DNA from: Hymenobacter monticola
GTDB lineage: Bacteria; Bacteroidota; Bacteroidia; Cytophagales; Hymenobacteraceae
Direction: 5' to 3'
DNA: 64,000 nucleotides
NCBI RefSeq assembly: GCF_022811645.1
Contig: NZ_CP094534.1
Location: 5,456,001-5,520,000, forward strand
Positions 33,577-42,860 of this stretch are shown in pieces. The notes below the pieces were generated by a model, which did no database searches, was not told where the DNA came from, and worked only from the letters and a program-made list of their open reading frames with translations. A program made the position numbers and the translations under genes. How positions within the stretch are numbered: position 1 is the stretch's first letter; each line of letters opens with the position of its first letter.

Positions 33577-36500
33577 AACAGCACGGCCACCTGCATCCGG
33601 CCGGTGTGCACGGCGTTCAGCCCCTGGGCCTTGCGGCCGTCATAAGCCAGGGTGATGTTCAGGCCGTTGCTGAGGCGCTGCTCGATGTTCAGGTTCCAGG
33701 TGAAATTGCTGCCGGGGCGCAGGGCGTTGAGGATTTCGATGGCGACGACGGAGTTAAGGTCCTCGGGCCGGTCCACGTCGAATTTCACGCGGGTGTAGCG
33801 TGTAGCAGCCGTAATGGTGCGCTTGTTCACCTGGCTTACGCGGGTTTCGATGCCCAGTTCGTCGAAGATGCCGGGGTTGGTTTGGGCCGGCGTGGGGGTC
33901 GGGAATGTGGGCAGGTCGGCGGTGAGGGTATTTTGCTTGTGGGTGCGCAGGTAGGTGCCCGTGAAGCGCAGGCTGGGCGAGGGCTGGTAGCTGATTTCGG
34001 GCTGCAGGGTGTAAATCAGCAGGCGGTAGTTGCGGGTGAGCAGGTAGTTGCTGCTGGCTTCGCGGATGTCGCGCGTGCCGGTGAGGCGACCCGTGAACGA
34101 GGTGGCCAGCGTGCGACGCAGCAGCAGGCTTTGGGTGCTCAGGTTGCGCAGGTCGCGGCCCTGGGCCAGCAGGGTTTTCTGCTGGGTTTGCTGCACCGTG
34201 AACTCGGCCCCGAACACCGGATTGGACCGGTTGAAATACAGCGTATTCCGAAACAGCTGGTTGAAGGCCAGCAGCTGGTCGTCCTCCTTGTCGTAGCTGA
34301 AGGGGCTGAGGCGCGAGAGCAGCCGCGGGTCGGTGGTGCGGCGGTCCACGGTGATGCTGGTGAGCGTGGCGAAGCGCGAGGCCGCTGCCTTCCAGCCGCC
34401 GGCTTCGCGCCAGCCGCGCGGCGCGGCCGTGGTGAGGCGGTAGCTCAGGCGGTTGGTGAAGGCGGTGATGTAGTCGGTGGTGGGCAGGTACACCTTGATG
34501 TAGGTGCGGTATTGGGCGTCGGGCGTCTGCGCTTCAAAAAACTCTTCTTTGTCTTCGGCGCCGTTGCCGTTGAGGTCGCCGGCGTAGTAGTGCGTGCCCT
34601 GCCCGGCCGGTACGGCCAGAAACGAGTAGTCGCGCTTCAGCTCGCGGCCGGTAGCCACGCTGTAGTTCAGCTCGGAGCGCACCTGGTTTTGCAGCAGACT
34701 GGCGTTGTAAAACACCTGGCCCAGCACAGTGCGGTTGTGGGCCAGGCCCAGCGAGTCGAGGTCGCGGTAGGTGGCCAGCAGGCGCAAATCCTGGCTTTTG
34801 CTTAGGCGCGAGGCCAGGGTGCCCTGCCAGGTTTGGGCGGTGCCGCGCAGCTGCAGGGCGTTCTGCTCCTGGTTAGGCGTTTGGTCGCGCCGGTAGCTGT
34901 AGTCGAGCCGGAACTGGGTGCGGGCCGAGTCGCGGCTTTGCAGAAACACGTTGTGCTCGTCGAAGTAGTTGGCCGAGCGAATGGTGTCGGTGGTGGCGGA
35001 GCTGACGCGGTTTTTATCGAAGCGGTAGGCGTAGCCTGGCACCACGCGCCCGCCCACGAAGCGGCCCGTGGCCTCGCCCCGCGCCCAGCTGGAATGAAAG
35101 CGTCCGGCGTCTGAATTTAGCACAAACAACGAGCCGCGCAGCTCCAGGTTGCCCACCTTCTGGGCCGCATCCAGCCAATGCTGCAGGCCGCTCACCTCGC
35201 CCGGCCGGTAGCGCCGGCTCAGGCGGTAGTTCACATTATTATTAACGTCCTTCGTTGCGCCCACGCTGAAATTCAGAATGTTGTCTTCGCGCGCCACCGA
35301 GGCCACGCCCAGGCTTTGCTGGGTGCTCACGTTGCTCCAGTTGCGCTCAAACTCGATGTCGCGGTAGCGGTCAATCGGCGAGAAATACTTGCCGGTGTAT
35401 TCGTAATCGAGCGACGAGCGCAGGCGGTAACCACGCAGCGCGCCGCGAGCCAGGGCGGCGGGCAGGCGGCGGTCCTGCATCACGTAGCCTACACGCACAG
35501 CCCCGTCCTGGTCGCTGGCCGGGGAAAAGCGGTTGCGGTCGAGCCGCGAGTGGGCCGCGTCCACAAACACCGTGGTGCTGCTGTCTACCTGCAGGCTCAG
35601 GCCCGCCGTAGCCATTTGCTTGCGCAAGGGGGTAGCCACGCGCCGCACGGGCAGGTAGCGGCCCAGGCCCGGCCCCACGTACTGGTACACGCGGCCGTTG
35701 CTGGTCTGGTCGGCCGCGTTGGTCGAGAGAATATACGTGCCCGCCCCCTGCCCCACGTCGGTAAACTGCACGGCGTACACCCCGCGCAGCGTGTCGGCCC
35801 CCACCGCCCGGCTGAAGCGGCCGGTGCCGGGGTCGCGCTTGTAGAGCACGCGCGAGCGGGTGTAGGCCACCGAGTCGCCGCCGGCCACCTGGGCCACGCT
35901 CACGTTGCCGGCCTGCGTGAGCTGGCGCACCAGGGCGGTGTCCTGCAGGTTGATGTTGAGGGCGTTGTTGGGGTTGTCGGCTTCCTGGTAGAAATTGCCG
36001 CGCACGCTCAGGCGGCCCAGCTGCTGGTAGTGGCTGGCCGTGAGGAGCGAGCGGGCGTAGTTCAGGTCCGAGTACTCAAAATCAATCTTGATGCGCGAGT
36101 TGCGCGTGATGAGGTGGCGCGGCGTGAACGTGACCTCGGCTAGGTTGTAATCGATGGTGTAGTCGGCATCGAAGCCCCGGGTTTGCAGGCGGCCGTCGAG
36201 GTACACCTTCTCCGAGTTGGCCAGCACGATGATGTAGGGCTCCCCGTTCGGCCCGCTGAGGCGGTAGGGCCCCTGCACGTTGTCGATGGGCGGCACGTCG
36301 ATGCTGGCAAACTTGCCCTTGGCCACCCCGCCGGCGGCCGACGTCGAGGAACGCCACACCAGCCCCTTGCGCCCCCCGCTGCTGTTCACGGTGGCGCCGG
36401 CCAAGGGTGCGGCATCGCCCCGGGGCAGCGGTGGTATCGCGCCGCTGCTGCCCTGCCGGTTGGGGTCCGTAAGCTGGGGCTGGCTGATGGCGGGCGGGTT

Positions 36501-37427
36501 GAGGGTGGCCGGCGCGGTGGTATTGCCTGGCCCGGCGGGCAGACTGCCATTGGCCAGCTGGCCCTGCACCCCGTTGAGAAACGTGGCGTTCGACACGCCC
36601 TGTGCGGCGCCGGTACCGGCCAGGCCAACGATGGGCGGCCCGAAATTGGCCTCGGCCGCCGCGCCCTGAATGTTTTTGTAGTAGCGCAGGAAGTAGTCGG
36701 GCTTGTTGCGCAGCACCACGTCGCCGGCCGTCAGGCTCCAGTTGGGGTTGGTGAGGGTGATGTAGATTTTGTCGAACTGCTGCAGCTGCTGGGTGTTGCC
36801 CTCGGGCTGGAAGGGCACGTTCTGGTCCGATATGGCGGCCGTGAGGTTGATGTTCTCAGCCAGCTTGCCTTCGAGCTGCAGGTTCAGGGCCGAGTTCACG
36901 AACACGTTCTGGGTATTGCCAAAGCTGATGCCCCGGGCCAGGTTACCGGTTTTGTTGATGCCCGGGGTGCTCAGAATCTGCTCTTTCACCGAAAAGTCTT
37001 CCATACTCAGCAGGGGCCGGCGGAAGCTCAGGCTGTCCATCAGCCCGATGGGCCGGCGGTAGCGGGCGGCCGAGAGCCGCAACGGCAGCACCCGGTAGCA
37101 CACCTCCAGCGAGTCAGCCACGGGGGTGCCGCTGCTGTTGCGCGGGGCCGGGCGCACCCAGCGGAACCGGTCGGTGCGCCCGTCGTAGTCCACCCCCCGC
37201 CGTTGCGCCAGCACCGAGGAAGGCACCACCGTCAGCGTATCGGTTAGTTGGAAAAAAGTGGTGTCGCGGCCCGGCGCCAGGCGCACCCAGCGGCAGCGCC
37301 GCGTGCTGGGCGGAGGGGCGTCGGCTTTGGGGGGCTGGGTTTGCGCCCGGGCGGCTTGGTTTAGAAAGAATAGCGCCGCAACGAGCAGGCCCACGAAGGG
37401 GAAGCACAGGCGTAGGCGGCGAATCAT
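33573..37427 (-). CDS. large outer-membrane beta-barrel-like protein
   Basis: 1284 residues from ATG 37427-37425. The signal peptide is FVGLLVAALFFLNQAARAQ. Conserved N-terminal stretch: STPGINKTGNLARGISFGNT, then NVFVNSALNLQLEGKLAENI, as in a family of large Bacteroidota surface proteins. A Pro/Gly/Asn-rich linker lies near 310-390. The long C-terminal half alternates aromatic and polar residues (YRLSRRYRPGEVSGLQHWLD, LRLLATYRDLDSLGLAHN) and ends in MQVAVLF with a terminal Phe, which indicates a barrel. No TonB box seen. The function is unknown. It lies 78 bases downstream of the sensor kinase gene on the same strand and may be co-transcribed. Confidence 0.72.
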   Translation of the reverse strand: MIRRLRLCFPFVGLLVAALFFLNQAARAQTQPPKADAPPPSTRRCRWVRLAPGRDTTFFQLTDTLTVVPSSVLAQRRGVDYDGRTDRFRWVRPAPRNSSGTPVADSLEVCYRVLPLRLSAARYRRPIGLMDSLSFRRPLLSMEDFSVKEQILSTPGINKTGNLARGISFGNTQNVFVNSALNLQLEGKLAENINLTAAISDQNVPFQPEGNTQQLQQFDKIYITLTNPNWSLTAGDVVLRNKPDYFLRYYKNIQGAAAEANFGPPIVGLAGTGAAQGVSNATFLNGVQGQLANGSLPAGPGNTTAPATLNPPAISQPQLTDPNRQGSSGAIPPLPRGDAAPLAGATVNSSGGRKGLVWRSSTSAAGGVAKGKFASIDVPPIDNVQGPYRLSGPNGEPYIIVLANSEKVYLDGRLQTRGFDADYTIDYNLAEVTFTPRHLITRNSRIKIDFEYSDLNYARSLLTASHYQQLGRLSVRGNFYQEADNPNNALNINLQDTALVRQLTQAGNVSVAQVAGGDSVAYTRSRVLYKRDPGTGRFSRAVGADTLRGVYAVQFTDVGQGAGTYILSTNAADQTSNGRVYQYVGPGLGRYLPVRRVATPLRKQMATAGLSLQVDSSTTVFVDAAHSRLDRNRFSPASDQDGAVRVGYVMQDRRLPAALARGALRGYRLRSSLDYEYTGKYFSPIDRYRDIEFERNWSNVSTQQSLGVASVAREDNILNFSVGATKDVNNNVNYRLSRRYRPGEVSGLQHWLDAAQKVGNLELRGSLFVLNSDAGRFHSSWARGEATGRFVGGRVVPGYAYRFDKNRVSSATTDTIRSANYFDEHNVFLQSRDSARTQFRLDYSYRRDQTPNQEQNALQLRGTAQTWQGTLASRLSKSQDLRLLATYRDLDSLGLAHNRTVLGQVFYNASLLQNQVRSELNYSVATGRELKRDYSFLAVPAGQGTHYYAGDLNGNGAEDKEEFFEAQTPDAQYRTYIKVYLPTTDYITAFTNRLSYRLTTAAPRGWREAGGWKAAASRFATLTSITVDRRTTDPRLLSRLSPFSYDKEDDQLLAFNQLFRNTLYFNRSNPVFGAEFTVQQTQQKTLLAQGRDLRNLSTQSLLLRRTLATSFTGRLTGTRDIREASSNYLLTRNYRLLIYTLQPEISYQPSPSLRFTGTYLRTHKQNTLTADLPTFPTPTPAQTNPGIFDELGIETRVSQVNKRTITAATRYTRVKFDVDRPEDLNSVVAIEILNALRPGSNFTWNLNIEQRLSNGLNITLAYDGRKAQGLNAVHTGRMQVAVLF

Positions 37428-37505
37428 GCGGTAAAGGTCGGGTTTGGCGGGTAACGCGGGCGAGCAGGCGTTTCGTGCCCACAACCGCAGGCGAAGGAGC
37501 GGCTT

Positions 37506-40500
37506 TTAGCCCGCCAGCGGCAGCTCAATAAAGAAGTCGGTTCCCTCCCCCACCTCGGTTTCAAACCATATTTTACCGCCCGCGCTTTCAATGCCGCGCT
37601 TGGCCACGGCCAGGCCAATGCCCGAGCCGCTGGCCTTGGTGGTGAAGTTGGGCACAAACACCTTCTCGCGCACCTCCTCCGGAATGCCGGCGCCGTTGTC
37701 GCGAATGGCCACGCGCACGCTGCTGCCATTCACCGGCGCCAACGACACGGCGATGTGCGGCTCGCGGCCCTCCGGCACGGCCTGGCGGGCGTTTATGAGC
37801 AGGTTGTTGAAGGTGCGGACCAGCAGGTTTTCGTCGGCAAACACCACGTAGCGGCCGGTTTCGGCGTCGGGCGGCAGGCGCAGGTCGAGGGCGCCGTCGC
37901 TGGCGTCGGGCTGGTGCAGGGCAGCGCAGCGGCGCAGCACGGCGGCCACGTCCAGCCGCTCGGGCCGCATGGCGGGCAGGTTGGTGAAGTTGCTGAAGCT
38001 GGTGGCAATGTCGCTGAGCACGTCAATCTGGGTAATCAGCGTCTGGCTGATGCGGCCAATCAGCTCCTCGGCGTTGGCCCGGCGCTCGTTGATGGCTTTC
38101 TGCAGGAACTGCAGGCTCAGCTTCATGGGCGTGAGCGGGTTCTTGATTTCGTGGGCCACCTGCCGGGCCATCTCGCGCCAGGCGGCTTCCTTTTCCTGGG
38201 CGGCCAGCTCGCGCTTGCTGGCCTCCAGTGTGGTGAGCATGGTGTTGTACTCGCGCACCAGCAGGCCAATCTCGTCGTCGGAGCTGCGATAGTCCAGCAG
38301 CTCGTTTTCGCCGGTGAGGGTGGTTTGGGTCAGCTTTTGGGTAATAAGCTTGAGGGGCGCCGTGAGCTGACGCGCCGCCACAAAGGCCAGCCCCAGGAAC
38401 AGCAAGAACATCGGCGTGAAGATGTTGAGAATAGTCTTGAACAGCTCCGTGAGCTTGGTGTTCAGCTCTTTCTCCGAGTCGAAAAACGGAATGCCCACGT
38501 AGCCCAGAATCGGTCCGGTGGGCATGGCCATCTCGTCGGCCGACGAGCCATCGTCGTCGTCAAACTCCGGCGTCTCTGAAACCACGGCTTCTCTCCCTTG
38601 ACTGCCGTGCGCCAGCGCATGGCCGGCCAAATCGGTGGCCACTACTTCACCCTCGCTGGCCCGCACCGGCAAGTACAGGGCATTAAAGGAAAGCGAGCCG
38701 GCCTTCTCGGTCAGCAGTGCCCGGGGACGGTTGCGCTCCCGCAGTGCCACCACGGCCTGCGGGTTCAGCAACGGCCCCAGCAGGCCAGCGTCGAAAATCA
38801 CTGGTTGGCTGCTGGCCAGCAGTTCGCCGTGGGCGTCGTACAGGTTCAGGTCGGTTTCGGTGAGGGCGGCCACGTTGCGGGCCAGCGCGGCCAGCGTGGG
38901 GCGGGCGGTGCTGTCGTTCAGCAGGTGGCGCTGGCGGCGCAGGCTTTCCAGGGCCAGCTGCCCGCGCCGCTCGTAGGTGTGCGCCAAATCACGCTTATAG
39001 GAGTCGATGAGCTGGCTGGCCGTGGCCACGCTCACCACCAGCAGCGGCACCACAATGCCCACGTTCAGCAGCAGCTGGATGCGGGTGCTGAAGTTCAGCC
39101 GCAGCTGCGGGGCACCCCGGCCGCGCAGCAGCAGGCCCAGGCCCGCCAGCAGCAGCCCGAGAAAAGACGAGAGCAGGAATTGAAACGAGAAGTTGGCCAG
39201 CCAGTCACCCACCGCGTAGGTAGCCGTCGTCACCACCACGGTGCGCCCGTGCGAGCCGCTCACCGCTAGGTGGTGGTAGCCGCGCCGGCTCAGTCCGTCC
39301 ACGTAAATGCGCGAAGAGGTATCGGCCAACAGGCTGGCCGGCAACCGATTGGCATAATCAAAGTCTCCTTCGCTGTACACCAGCCGGCCCCGGTCGAAGC
39401 CGGCGTAGCTTAGCTCGGTAGCCAAGCCCGGCTGAAAGAACTTCTGGTCGACCAGCAGCTCAGGCAGCACGCTGTAGCTGGTCAGCTTTTTCAGTCGCAG
39501 GTCGACGCGCACCGCACCCAGGGGAAGGCCCACGCCGTTAACGCGCGTTCCCGGCACGGTGATGAAAGCCACGTAGCGGCGCGAGCTGAAGGGATTTTCC
39601 GATTTTATTAAGTAAACGCCCAGTTGGTCGGTGGGGGTGGCGGTGCGCGCCAGCTCGGCGCGCGCGGCCACCAGCCCGGGCGTGCCCGGCACGGCGGCAA
39701 TAGGGTCGCCGGATTCGTCGTAGAGCGTCACTTCGCTTTCGTACTTGTCGAAATAGTCGCTCAGATACTGGCGTGCCACGCGCTGCCGCACCACCTCGGG
39801 CCGCCCAAAGGCCGCCGACAGCGAACGCCGCACAAAAGGGTCGGCGGCAATTTCGCGCATACGCTCTCCCAGCAGATATTCACCTTGCAAATCATTGTCA
39901 ATTAGCATATTGCCAGCCAGGCGCTGCTTATCAACCAGCAATTGCTTTTCGAAATGGGCGTACAGCGCCAGGGCACCGGTGGCCGAGGTGAGCGCCAGCA
40001 GCAGCACAATCAGAATCGACGACTGGTAATTGCCGGTGCTCGGAGCCGCCTGCAAACCCGCCGACCGCACCAGTGAGGCAAATAGCAGCAACACGCCCAC
40101 CAGCAGCACCCATGGCAAGCCCAGCGCCAGCCCCACGCCCAGCACCGGCAGCGCCAGCAGCCCCGGTCCCAGCAGCAGGGCCCTTCGCGGCACGTGCGCC
40201 AGCAGGGCGCCGGCCAGCTGCGTCAGCGCCCAAAAGCCCACCAGCCACGCAGCCGTGTGCAGCAGCATCGCCAGGGCCAGCAACAGCCAGAAACCCGTCA
40301 CCTGCAGGTTGCGCGACACGTCCAGGCTCAGCTGTGCACTGCCGAAAATGGTGGTGTAGTACACAAACAACCCCGCCAGCCAGCCGCAAAATGCCAGTCC
40401 CACACCCGCCGCCGCCAGCAGTTGCTGAACCGGCTTGCGTGGCGCCCGCACGAGGCCCAGCACGTTCCAATGCCGCCACAGTGCCGCGCCAGCAGCCGCT

Positions 40501-41411
40501 ACCAACAAGGCCAGCAAGGCGTCGAGCAGCAAGTCGCCCAATGAAGGCGCCCACCACGCCGCAGCATACAACCGGGGGTCAAACAACGGAATTTCAATAA
40601 ACGAATACGGCAGTCCCAGGTACAGCAGCACCCCGCGCAGCACGGCCAGCGGCACCACCAGCGCCGCCACGGCCGCGCCGGCCCGCTGGTTCCGCCACCA
40701 GCCCCAGGCCAGCAGCAGCCAGCCCGCGGCGTAAAGGACGCTGCCCACCGCCAGCAGCACCAGCGGCACGTACTGCCCGGTGAGCGGGTTGGGCTGCAGG
40801 CGCTCGATGGAAAACAGGTAGTGTCCATCGGCCGCTTCAAAACGGGCGCGACCGGCGCCGGCGCTATCGGCCACCACTTTCACTTCCAGCCCCCGAAACA
40901 GGGCCTGCTCGCTGCCCTCGCTCAAGTAGCGGTTTTTGATGTTGTAGTGCTGCTTCAGCGGCACGTAGGTAAGGATGGTGAAACGCCCTGCCATACGGCG
41001 CAGCAGCAGAAATTGCCCCATCGGCGTTTCCACCAATTGCTCCGAGGCAGGCCCCGTGGCTTCGGACTCGGGGCGCAGCGTGGCGCCGGACCAGTAGCGC
41101 AACGTCCCGCTTTCGAGCACGCAAGTGGGGTACGTCGTCTCGGCCAGCAACTGCCGGAAGCTGTAGTTCCCGCGCGGCAGCTGAGCGGCCACCGTATCAG
41201 CGTCGCGACGGGCCTGGGTTTCGGCCGCGCGCACCAGTTGTTGCAGCCGGGCCACGTCGGTGCGCTGCACCACCCCCGGCGCCTGCGCGTAGCGGCTGGC
41301 CAGGTAGCCGCCCACGAAGCACGCGGCGGCCGCCAGCAGCAACAGCCATGGCAACCGCCGCGTTGGACCAGAAGACCCGATTCTGCCGGAAGATGTAGAA
41401 GTAAGCAACAA
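37506..41411 (-). CDS. NtrY-like multi-pass sensor histidine kinase
   Basis: 1301 residues, far longer than a usual kinase. The only start near the conserved N-terminus is TTG 41411-41409; a stop lies just upstream in frame. The N-terminal half has about ten membrane segments and two extracytoplasmic regions (LLLLAAAACFVGGYLASRY first). Then come HAMP (QLTAPLKLITQKLT), the HisKA H-box with H1087 in HEIKNPLTPMKLS, the N-box NLLINARQAV, and the G boxes DNGAGIPEE and GSGIGLAVAKRGIE. HEIKNPLTP is the NtrY signature. No response regulator is adjacent, so the partner is unknown. Confidence 0.9.
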   Translation of the reverse strand: MLLTSTSSGRIGSSGPTRRLPWLLLLAAAACFVGGYLASRYAQAPGVVQRTDVARLQQLVRAAETQARRDADTVAAQLPRGNYSFRQLLAETTYPTCVLESGTLRYWSGATLRPESEATGPASEQLVETPMGQFLLLRRMAGRFTILTYVPLKQHYNIKNRYLSEGSEQALFRGLEVKVVADSAGAGRARFEAADGHYLFSIERLQPNPLTGQYVPLVLLAVGSVLYAAGWLLLAWGWWRNQRAGAAVAALVVPLAVLRGVLLYLGLPYSFIEIPLFDPRLYAAAWWAPSLGDLLLDALLALLVAAAGAALWRHWNVLGLVRAPRKPVQQLLAAAGVGLAFCGWLAGLFVYYTTIFGSAQLSLDVSRNLQVTGFWLLLALAMLLHTAAWLVGFWALTQLAGALLAHVPRRALLLGPGLLALPVLGVGLALGLPWVLLVGVLLLFASLVRSAGLQAAPSTGNYQSSILIVLLLALTSATGALALYAHFEKQLLVDKQRLAGNMLIDNDLQGEYLLGERMREIAADPFVRRSLSAAFGRPEVVRQRVARQYLSDYFDKYESEVTLYDESGDPIAAVPGTPGLVAARAELARTATPTDQLGVYLIKSENPFSSRRYVAFITVPGTRVNGVGLPLGAVRVDLRLKKLTSYSVLPELLVDQKFFQPGLATELSYAGFDRGRLVYSEGDFDYANRLPASLLADTSSRIYVDGLSRRGYHHLAVSGSHGRTVVVTTATYAVGDWLANFSFQFLLSSFLGLLLAGLGLLLRGRGAPQLRLNFSTRIQLLLNVGIVVPLLVVSVATASQLIDSYKRDLAHTYERRGQLALESLRRQRHLLNDSTARPTLAALARNVAALTETDLNLYDAHGELLASSQPVIFDAGLLGPLLNPQAVVALRERNRPRALLTEKAGSLSFNALYLPVRASEGEVVATDLAGHALAHGSQGREAVVSETPEFDDDDGSSADEMAMPTGPILGYVGIPFFDSEKELNTKLTELFKTILNIFTPMFLLFLGLAFVAARQLTAPLKLITQKLTQTTLTGENELLDYRSSDDEIGLLVREYNTMLTTLEASKRELAAQEKEAAWREMARQVAHEIKNPLTPMKLSLQFLQKAINERRANAEELIGRISQTLITQIDVLSDIATSFSNFTNLPAMRPERLDVAAVLRRCAALHQPDASDGALDLRLPPDAETGRYVVFADENLLVRTFNNLLINARQAVPEGREPHIAVSLAPVNGSSVRVAIRDNGAGIPEEVREKVFVPNFTTKASGSGIGLAVAKRGIESAGGKIWFETEVGEGTDFFIELPLAG

Positions 41412-41515
41412 GAAAAGGGACTAATGATGAACCAGAGCTGATATTCACATCAAAGTAAACAGCAAAACCAGCCGTTAAACCTTTGCTCTAAATCAGCTCC
41501 CGCAAAATCTGCGCC

Positions 41516-41546
41516 TAATAAAAATGCCGCTCGAAGGCGGCATTTC
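41516..41546 (-). terminator. terminator at the end of the act-cox cluster
   Basis: AAATGCCGC (41522-41530) pairs with 41537-41545. Read on the minus strand it is followed by TTTTTA, 23 bases after the DUF983 stop. The rest of the 157-base gap before the kinase gene shows no gene. Confidence 0.75.
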
Positions 41547-41568
41547 ATTAAACAGGAAAATCCTTCTT

Positions 41569-41964
41569 TTATCGCAGCGCATAGCGGGGGTCGAAACGCG
41601 CACCGCCGAACCCGTACAGCATAAGGGCCCGTGAATATCGAAACAGCCACGGCGTCAACACGAGTACTGCCCCCGCCACTGCACCGATGTATACCCACAA
41701 CGGCGGGTCATCCGCCAAATAATACAGCAAAAAGGCAATAGCGAGCAGCAGGGCCGTCGAAAAGCCAGAATTGATGTACATGGCGCCGTAATAAAACCCC
41801 GGCTCCGGCTCATATGTCTGCTGGCACACCAGACAAGCCTGTGTCATCTCCGTGAAATGGAGGCTTAGAGCCGAATGCGAGAACAAAGGCCCCATGTGGC
41901 AACGAGGGCACCGCAATTTAAACAACGCCAGCGGCGTCGATTCGATGCTTGCAGGCCCCGTCAT
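41569..41964 (-). CDS. DUF983 domain-containing protein
   Basis: 131 residues from ATG 41964-41962. DUF983 pattern: an N-terminal zinc-ribbon-like CPRCHMGPLF and CLVCQQTYEPEPGFYYGAMY, then two helices (ALLLAIAFLLYYLAD, VYIGAVAGAVLVLTPWLF). Members sit in cytochrome oxidase clusters and are thought to assist assembly; the mechanism is not established. Last gene of the respiratory run, followed by a terminator. Confidence 0.92.
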   Translation of the reverse strand: MTGPASIESTPLALFKLRCPRCHMGPLFSHSALSLHFTEMTQACLVCQQTYEPEPGFYYGAMYINSGFSTALLLAIAFLLYYLADDPPLWVYIGAVAGAVLVLTPWLFRYSRALMLYGFGGARFDPRYALR

Positions 41965-41968
41965 GGCC

Positions 41969-42223
41969 TTAGGCCTGCTTGGGCTTGGGGTGGGTGCGGC
42001 GGTACCAGAAGTAGCCCACGGCACCCATCAGGATGTAGGGCACCGTCATCATGTAGAGGATGCCCTTGTTGAGGCCAGCGACATCGTAGTCATCGCGCTC
42101 CTGCTTGGCCGCCTCCACCTGCGACTTACACATCACGCACTGCGCGCTGGCAGCCAACGGCGCCACACTCAGCAGCACGCCCAACATCAGGGCAAAAACA
42201 GCGGAGAAAAAGGTCTTTTTCAT
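41969..42223 (-). CDS. small exported CxxC membrane protein of the oxidase cluster
   Basis: 84 residues. The signal peptide (FFSAVFALMLGVLLSVAPLA) ends at ASAQ, directly followed by CVMCKSQVEAAKQ, and one C-terminal helix (ILYMMTVPYILMGAVGYFWY) follows. The arrangement, Cys-x2-Cys at the very start of the mature protein plus one membrane anchor, recurs in other Bacteroidota next to cox genes. A copper or thiol-redox role in oxidase assembly is inferred. Four bases separate it from DUF983. Confidence 0.8.
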   Translation of the reverse strand: MKKTFFSAVFALMLGVLLSVAPLAASAQCVMCKSQVEAAKQERDDYDVAGLNKGILYMMTVPYILMGAVGYFWYRRTHPKPKQA

Positions 42224-42290
42224 AAGAATGGCAACACAGATTATGCAGTAAAGTTCGGTTTGCTAAGCGCGCTTTTAACCAACTCTAACT

Positions 42291-42860
42291 TTAGATGTAA
42301 TAAGGCGAAATCATGAAGTAAACGATAACGCCCGTCACTGATACGTACAGCCACACCGGAAACGTCCACCGCGCAATGGATTTGTGCTTGGTATACTGCC
42401 CGGTCAGGGCGAAGTAGAGCGTGAACAGCACCAGTGCCACCGTCACCACCGCCAAGCTGATGTGCGTTAGCAGCAGGAAAAAATACACGCCGCGAATGAT
42501 GCCCACTCCGCCAAAATGCGTGCTGGCTACCTGCGAATGATATGCCACGTACGACAGCAGAAATAGCGCCCCCAGCGCGAAGGCCGTGCCCATCATGGCG
42601 CGGTGCTTCAGCACGTCTTTCTGCCGGATGAAGTAATAGCCGGCCAGCAGGCACACCGCTGTCAGCGAATTGAGCACAGCGTTGAGAGCAGGCAAAAACT
42701 TTACCTGCGCGCCGGGAATGCGGAAGGTCTCGGGGAAATAATACAGCACCGCTACGAGCAGCGGCACCACCGCGCCCAGCGTGCCGAGAATAATTTTGTA
42801 GCGCGTATAGTCGCCGGGTTCTAGCACCGGGGGGTGCAATTGCTCAGTGGGGGTGCTCAT
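42291..42860 (-). CDS. DUF420 family membrane protein
   Basis: 189 residues with five hydrophobic segments. The family stretches are FLPALNAVLNSLTAVCLLAG, KHRAMMGTAFALGALFLLSY and FFLLLTHISLAVVTVALVLF, with conserved histidines (H86 region, YVAYH, LLTHISLA) that could bind heme or copper. DUF420 genes accompany heme-copper oxidases (CtaM-like assembly role, inferred). Its start overlaps the end of the SCO-like gene by 17 bases. Confidence 0.92.
   Translation of the reverse strand: MSTPTEQLHPPVLEPGDYTRYKIILGTLGAVVPLLVAVLYYFPETFRIPGAQVKFLPALNAVLNSLTAVCLLAGYYFIRQKDVLKHRAMMGTAFALGALFLLSYVAYHSQVASTHFGGVGIIRGVYFFLLLTHISLAVVTVALVLFTLYFALTGQYTKHKSIARWTFPVWLYVSVTGVIVYFMISPYYI

Noticed and set aside
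33606..37247. Several plus-strand frames of 300-400 codons opposite the barrel gene
   Set aside because: The minus-strand protein has a signal peptide and conserved family stretches; the plus frames are compositional artefacts.
41197..41448. Alternative ATG start for the sensor kinase at 41448
   Set aside because: It is in a different frame from the kinase; its short hydrophobic start looks accidental and it would need a frameshift.
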